Below are positions 4,499 to 6,308 of a DNA stretch of 6,308 nucleotides, piece by piece. Made by a program: the position numbers and the translations under genes. Source of the DNA: Acidimicrobiales bacterium. GTDB lineage: Bacteria > Actinomycetota > Acidimicrobiia > Acidimicrobiales > Palsa-688. Location of the stretch: positions 1 to 6,308 of the forward strand of contig JAFAWZ010000276.1 in the NCBI GenBank assembly GCA_019241495.1. The letters are read 5' to 3'. The notes below the pieces were generated by a model that ran no database searches, was not told the origin of the DNA, and saw nothing but the letters and a program-made list of their open reading frames with translations. The first letter of the stretch is position 1. Each line of letters starts with the position of its first letter.

Positions 4499-5570
4499 GT
4501 GGCTGATCAGCGACACCCTGGAAGTCGACCCTGATCCAGAGGTTTTCAACGCATACGCGCTGGAGCAGGGCTGGAGCGATGGGTATCCAGTGGTGCCGCC
4601 GACATCCGCCCGGGTGCGGCGCTACATAGAGGCCTCGGGCGCTCGCCCGAGCGCCGTGCTGGGTGTGCTGCCTCCCACCAGCACGGTCTGCACGGTCGAG
4701 AATGCCGCCGTCAATGCAGTTCTGGCGGGGGCCCGACCGGAGGCGATGCCGCTGATCTGCCAGGCGGTGCAGCTTCTCGCCGAGGAGGACATGGCGATGA
4801 TGGGTGCGGCCACGACCACCAACGCGGCTGCCCCTGTGATCATGCTCAATGGCGAGCTTCGGGACCGTTTGGCCATCCCGTACCAGGCCGGGTGCATGGG
4901 GGGCACGGCCACGGCCGGCACGGCCATCGGGAGGGCACTTCGTCTCATCATGCGGAACGTCGGGGGGGAGAGGATCGGCACCAGCTCGAAGTCGGTGTTC
5001 GGCCAGCCGGCCCGGGTCACCGGACCTGTCTTCGGCGAGTGGGAAGAGCGCTCACCGTGGGCGCCGTTCAGCGTGCGGCAAGGAGCGGGATCGGACGCCA
5101 TCAGTGGGTTTGTCACGACCGGTACCGAGGACGTGGTCGACATCACCTCGGTGAACGGGACCGAGCTGGCCCAGATGCTCGGCCGCTCCCTGGCCTATCC
5201 GGCCCAGGCGATCGTCATCAGCCAGGCCGGAGGGGAATTGCTGTTGTGCCTCTGTCCTTCCTGGGCGGCCATGCTCGGATCCACCTTCCCCGATGTACAG
5301 GATCTTCAGCAGAGCCTCTGGGAGCACGCCGTCATCCCGCGGAGCTTCTTCCCGGACCGCTACTCGGATCAGCTCGAAGGCCGGGGTTTGTTCGACAAAC
5401 GAGGTGATGTGCTGGTCGTGCCTGAACCGCGGAACATCCATGTGGCGGTCTGTGGGGGCATGGCCAACCTGCACGCCACCCTCTTTCGTGGATTCGGCCC
5501 GCACCAAGTCATCACCCGACCGCTCACCCTCCTGCCCTGGAAGCACACCGAACCGGCGCACGCCGGTTGA
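4452..5570 (+). CDS. Uncharacterised large protein co-encoded with the UGSC selenoprotein
   Basis: I do not recognise a named function. The 372-residue protein is the paralogue of the minus-strand protein at 2104-3090. A 22-of-24 identical stretch covers residues 180-203, including FGQPARVTG and FGEWEERSPW. Cysteines shared with the paralogue are C80 (VCTVEN), C103 (PLIC), C148 (AGCMGGTATAG), C268 (LCPSWA) and C334 (AVCGG). This copy also has C266 and an N-terminal C8/C13 pair (CGPAGC) that the paralogue lacks. The glycine-rich loop around C148 could bind a cofactor or form an active-site turn. No signal peptide or membrane segment is visible. The gene begins 47 bp inside the selenoprotein gene with its own good ribosome site, so the two products are almost certainly made together. 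A Cys partner for the Sec protein, reducing it or sharing its active site, is the simplest inference. Confidence 0.9.
   Translation: MSIFEDSCGPAGCPVEWLISDTLEVDPDPEVFNAYALEQGWSDGYPVVPPTSARVRRYIEASGARPSAVLGVLPPTSTVCTVENAAVNAVLAGARPEAMPLICQAVQLLAEEDMAMMGAATTTNAAAPVIMLNGELRDRLAIPYQAGCMGGTATAGTAIGRALRLIMRNVGGERIGTSSKSVFGQPARVTGPVFGEWEERSPWAPFSVRQGAGSDAISGFVTTGTEDVVDITSVNGTELAQMLGRSLAYPAQAIVISQAGGELLLCLCPSWAAMLGSTFPDVQDLQQSLWEHAVIPRSFFPDRYSDQLEGRGLFDKRGDVLVVPEPRNIHVAVCGGMANLHATLFRGFGPHQVITRPLTLLPWKHTEPAHAG
5551..5568 (+). terminator. Short perfect hairpin at the end of the large-protein gene
   Basis: AACCGGCG (5551-5558) and CGCCGGTT (5561-5568) form a perfect stem covering the last codons and the first base of the stop. 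There is no T-run after it and another gene starts 23 bp further on, so it may be an attenuating or RNA-stabilising hairpin rather than a true terminator. Confidence 0.35.
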
Positions 5571-5593
5571 CCAACCGAGTCGGGTCGGCGTAG

Positions 5594-6308
5594 GTGGCGA
5601 TCCAGCCTGCGGCCGTCGGGTTGTGCCTTCCTACCTTGGTGGCCGACCTGACCCGCTGCAGTGAGGAACAGTTCGACGCCATGGCTCGGGCCGCGTCGTG
5701 GGCCGGCGTGGCAGACGTCGACATGTTCGCCTCCCATCTGGTTCAGGTGGCACGACAGGTGGATCCGGCAAGCCTGCCGAGCGCCAGCAGCCTGTCCGAG
5801 ACGATCGGGCTGATTCGCGACTCGATCGCCGCCACGGGGGACTCGCTCGACGATGGTTCGGTGGGGCGCCTGGCGCAGCGGCTGACCGCTGCCGGAACCC
5901 AAGTCCGAGCGGTCGAGGTCGCCTCCTGCTGGGCGATGGGAGACAACGAGGCCAGCCGGCGGGAGGCCGATCACTTGGTCGCCGTGGCAGAACTGCTCGG
6001 AGCCCCGCTGGTCGTGGCCTGCTGCGTGGATCCCGATGTGGAGCCGGCCCTGGCAGTTGCCGGACTTGGTGCACTGGCGGACCGAGCTGCCGCGTCCGGG
6101 CGTCGCGTGTGTGTGGAATGGCTCCCCTACGCAGGCATCAACCACTTCCGACAGGTCGACCAGCTGATCCGGGCGGTCGGCAGGCCAAATGTCGGCTTCC
6201 TGATCGATGCCATGCACTGGCACTATCAGGAGGGAGGCCCGGACTGGGCCGGTCTGGCCGCCATCGAACCCGGATCCATCTTCTTCATCCAGCTGTCCGA
6301 CGCCCGAC
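5594..6308 (+). CDS. Sugar phosphate isomerase/epimerase-like TIM-barrel protein (AP endonuclease family 2 fold), 3' end missing
   Basis: The frame stays open to the end of the window and gives 238 residues. The pattern of barrel strands is typical of the xylose isomerase-like superfamily (inosose dehydratase, hydroxypyruvate isomerase, tagatose epimerase relatives): VGLCLPTL near the N terminus, VRAVEVAS (104-111), GAPLVVACC (136-144), RRVCVEWLP (170-178), NVGFLIDAMHWH (199-210) and FFIQLSDAR (230-238) at the edge. E175, D205 and H208 occupy the positions of the divalent-metal ligands; the last ligand would lie beyond the window. The reaction is likely isomerisation or epimerisation of a small polyol or keto-sugar, but the substrate cannot be told. 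TAG at 5591-5593 fixes the earliest start as GTG 5594. No good ribosome site precedes it, so a start at TTG or GTG up to about codon 16 is possible. It lies 23 bp after the large-protein gene and may belong to that transcript. Confidence 0.85.
   Translation, partial: MAIQPAAVGLCLPTLVADLTRCSEEQFDAMARAASWAGVADVDMFASHLVQVARQVDPASLPSASSLSETIGLIRDSIAATGDSLDDGSVGRLAQRLTAAGTQVRAVEVASCWAMGDNEASRREADHLVAVAELLGAPLVVACCVDPDVEPALAVAGLGALADRAAASGRRVCVEWLPYAGINHFRQVDQLIRAVGRPNVGFLIDAMHWHYQEGGPDWAGLAAIEPGSIFFIQLSDAR

Noticed and set aside
5369..6223. 284-codon open frame on the minus strand
   Set aside because: It lies opposite two well-supported + strand genes (large protein and isomerase-like protein), its translation shows no family-like motifs, and it is a mirror effect of high GC content.
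1..6308. CRISPR arrays, tRNA or rRNA genes, insertion-sequence transposases
   Set aside because: I saw no regularly spaced repeats, no cloverleaf with a CCA-type end, and no transposase-like protein on either strand.

Overview
The window is GC-rich and densely coded, with ATG/GTG starts, ATGA-type overlaps and convergent genes that run into each other by 12-26 bp. This suits a high-GC bacterium of actinobacterial type, but no marker gene fixes the taxon. The organism should encode selenocysteine (Sec), because one gene makes sense only if an in-frame TGA is read through; no selA/B/C/D or tRNA-Sec gene lies in the window.

Left part (1-2115): the 3' end of a molybdenum hydroxylase large subunit (xanthine dehydrogenase/CoxL type) overlaps by 4 bp a ketopantoate-reductase-type NAD(P)H dehydrogenase. 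A VOC/glyoxalase-fold protein lies tail-to-tail with the dehydrogenase. The 223-bp gap after it holds a long imperfect inverted repeat that looks like a small non-autonomous element or a structured RNA. An ArsC-family protein follows.

Central part (2104-5570), the most interesting region: two transcription units diverge from a ~100-bp spacer (3859-3958). Leftward are a tandem-duplicated SnoaL/NTF2-fold protein and, 12 bp later, a large protein of unrecognised function. Rightward is a 179-residue protein of the UGSC (seleno)protein family, with Sec at residue 98 encoded by TGA 4250-4252 and a stem-loop just downstream that could be the bacterial SECIS. It overlaps by 47 bp a 372-residue protein that is a clear paralogue of the leftward large protein. 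The two paralogues share a nearly identical FGQPARVTG/FGEWEERSPW block and five aligned cysteines. The layout suggests a two-component Sec/Cys redox or reductive-cleavage enzyme, loosely recalling Sec-containing glycine reductase GrdB. This function is inferred, not demonstrated.

Right edge (5594-6308): a TIM-barrel sugar-phosphate isomerase/epimerase-like protein on the + strand, open at the window end. Together with the molybdenum hydroxylase, dehydrogenase, VOC and SnoaL proteins, this suggests an accessory catabolic gene neighbourhood for an unidentified small organic substrate.
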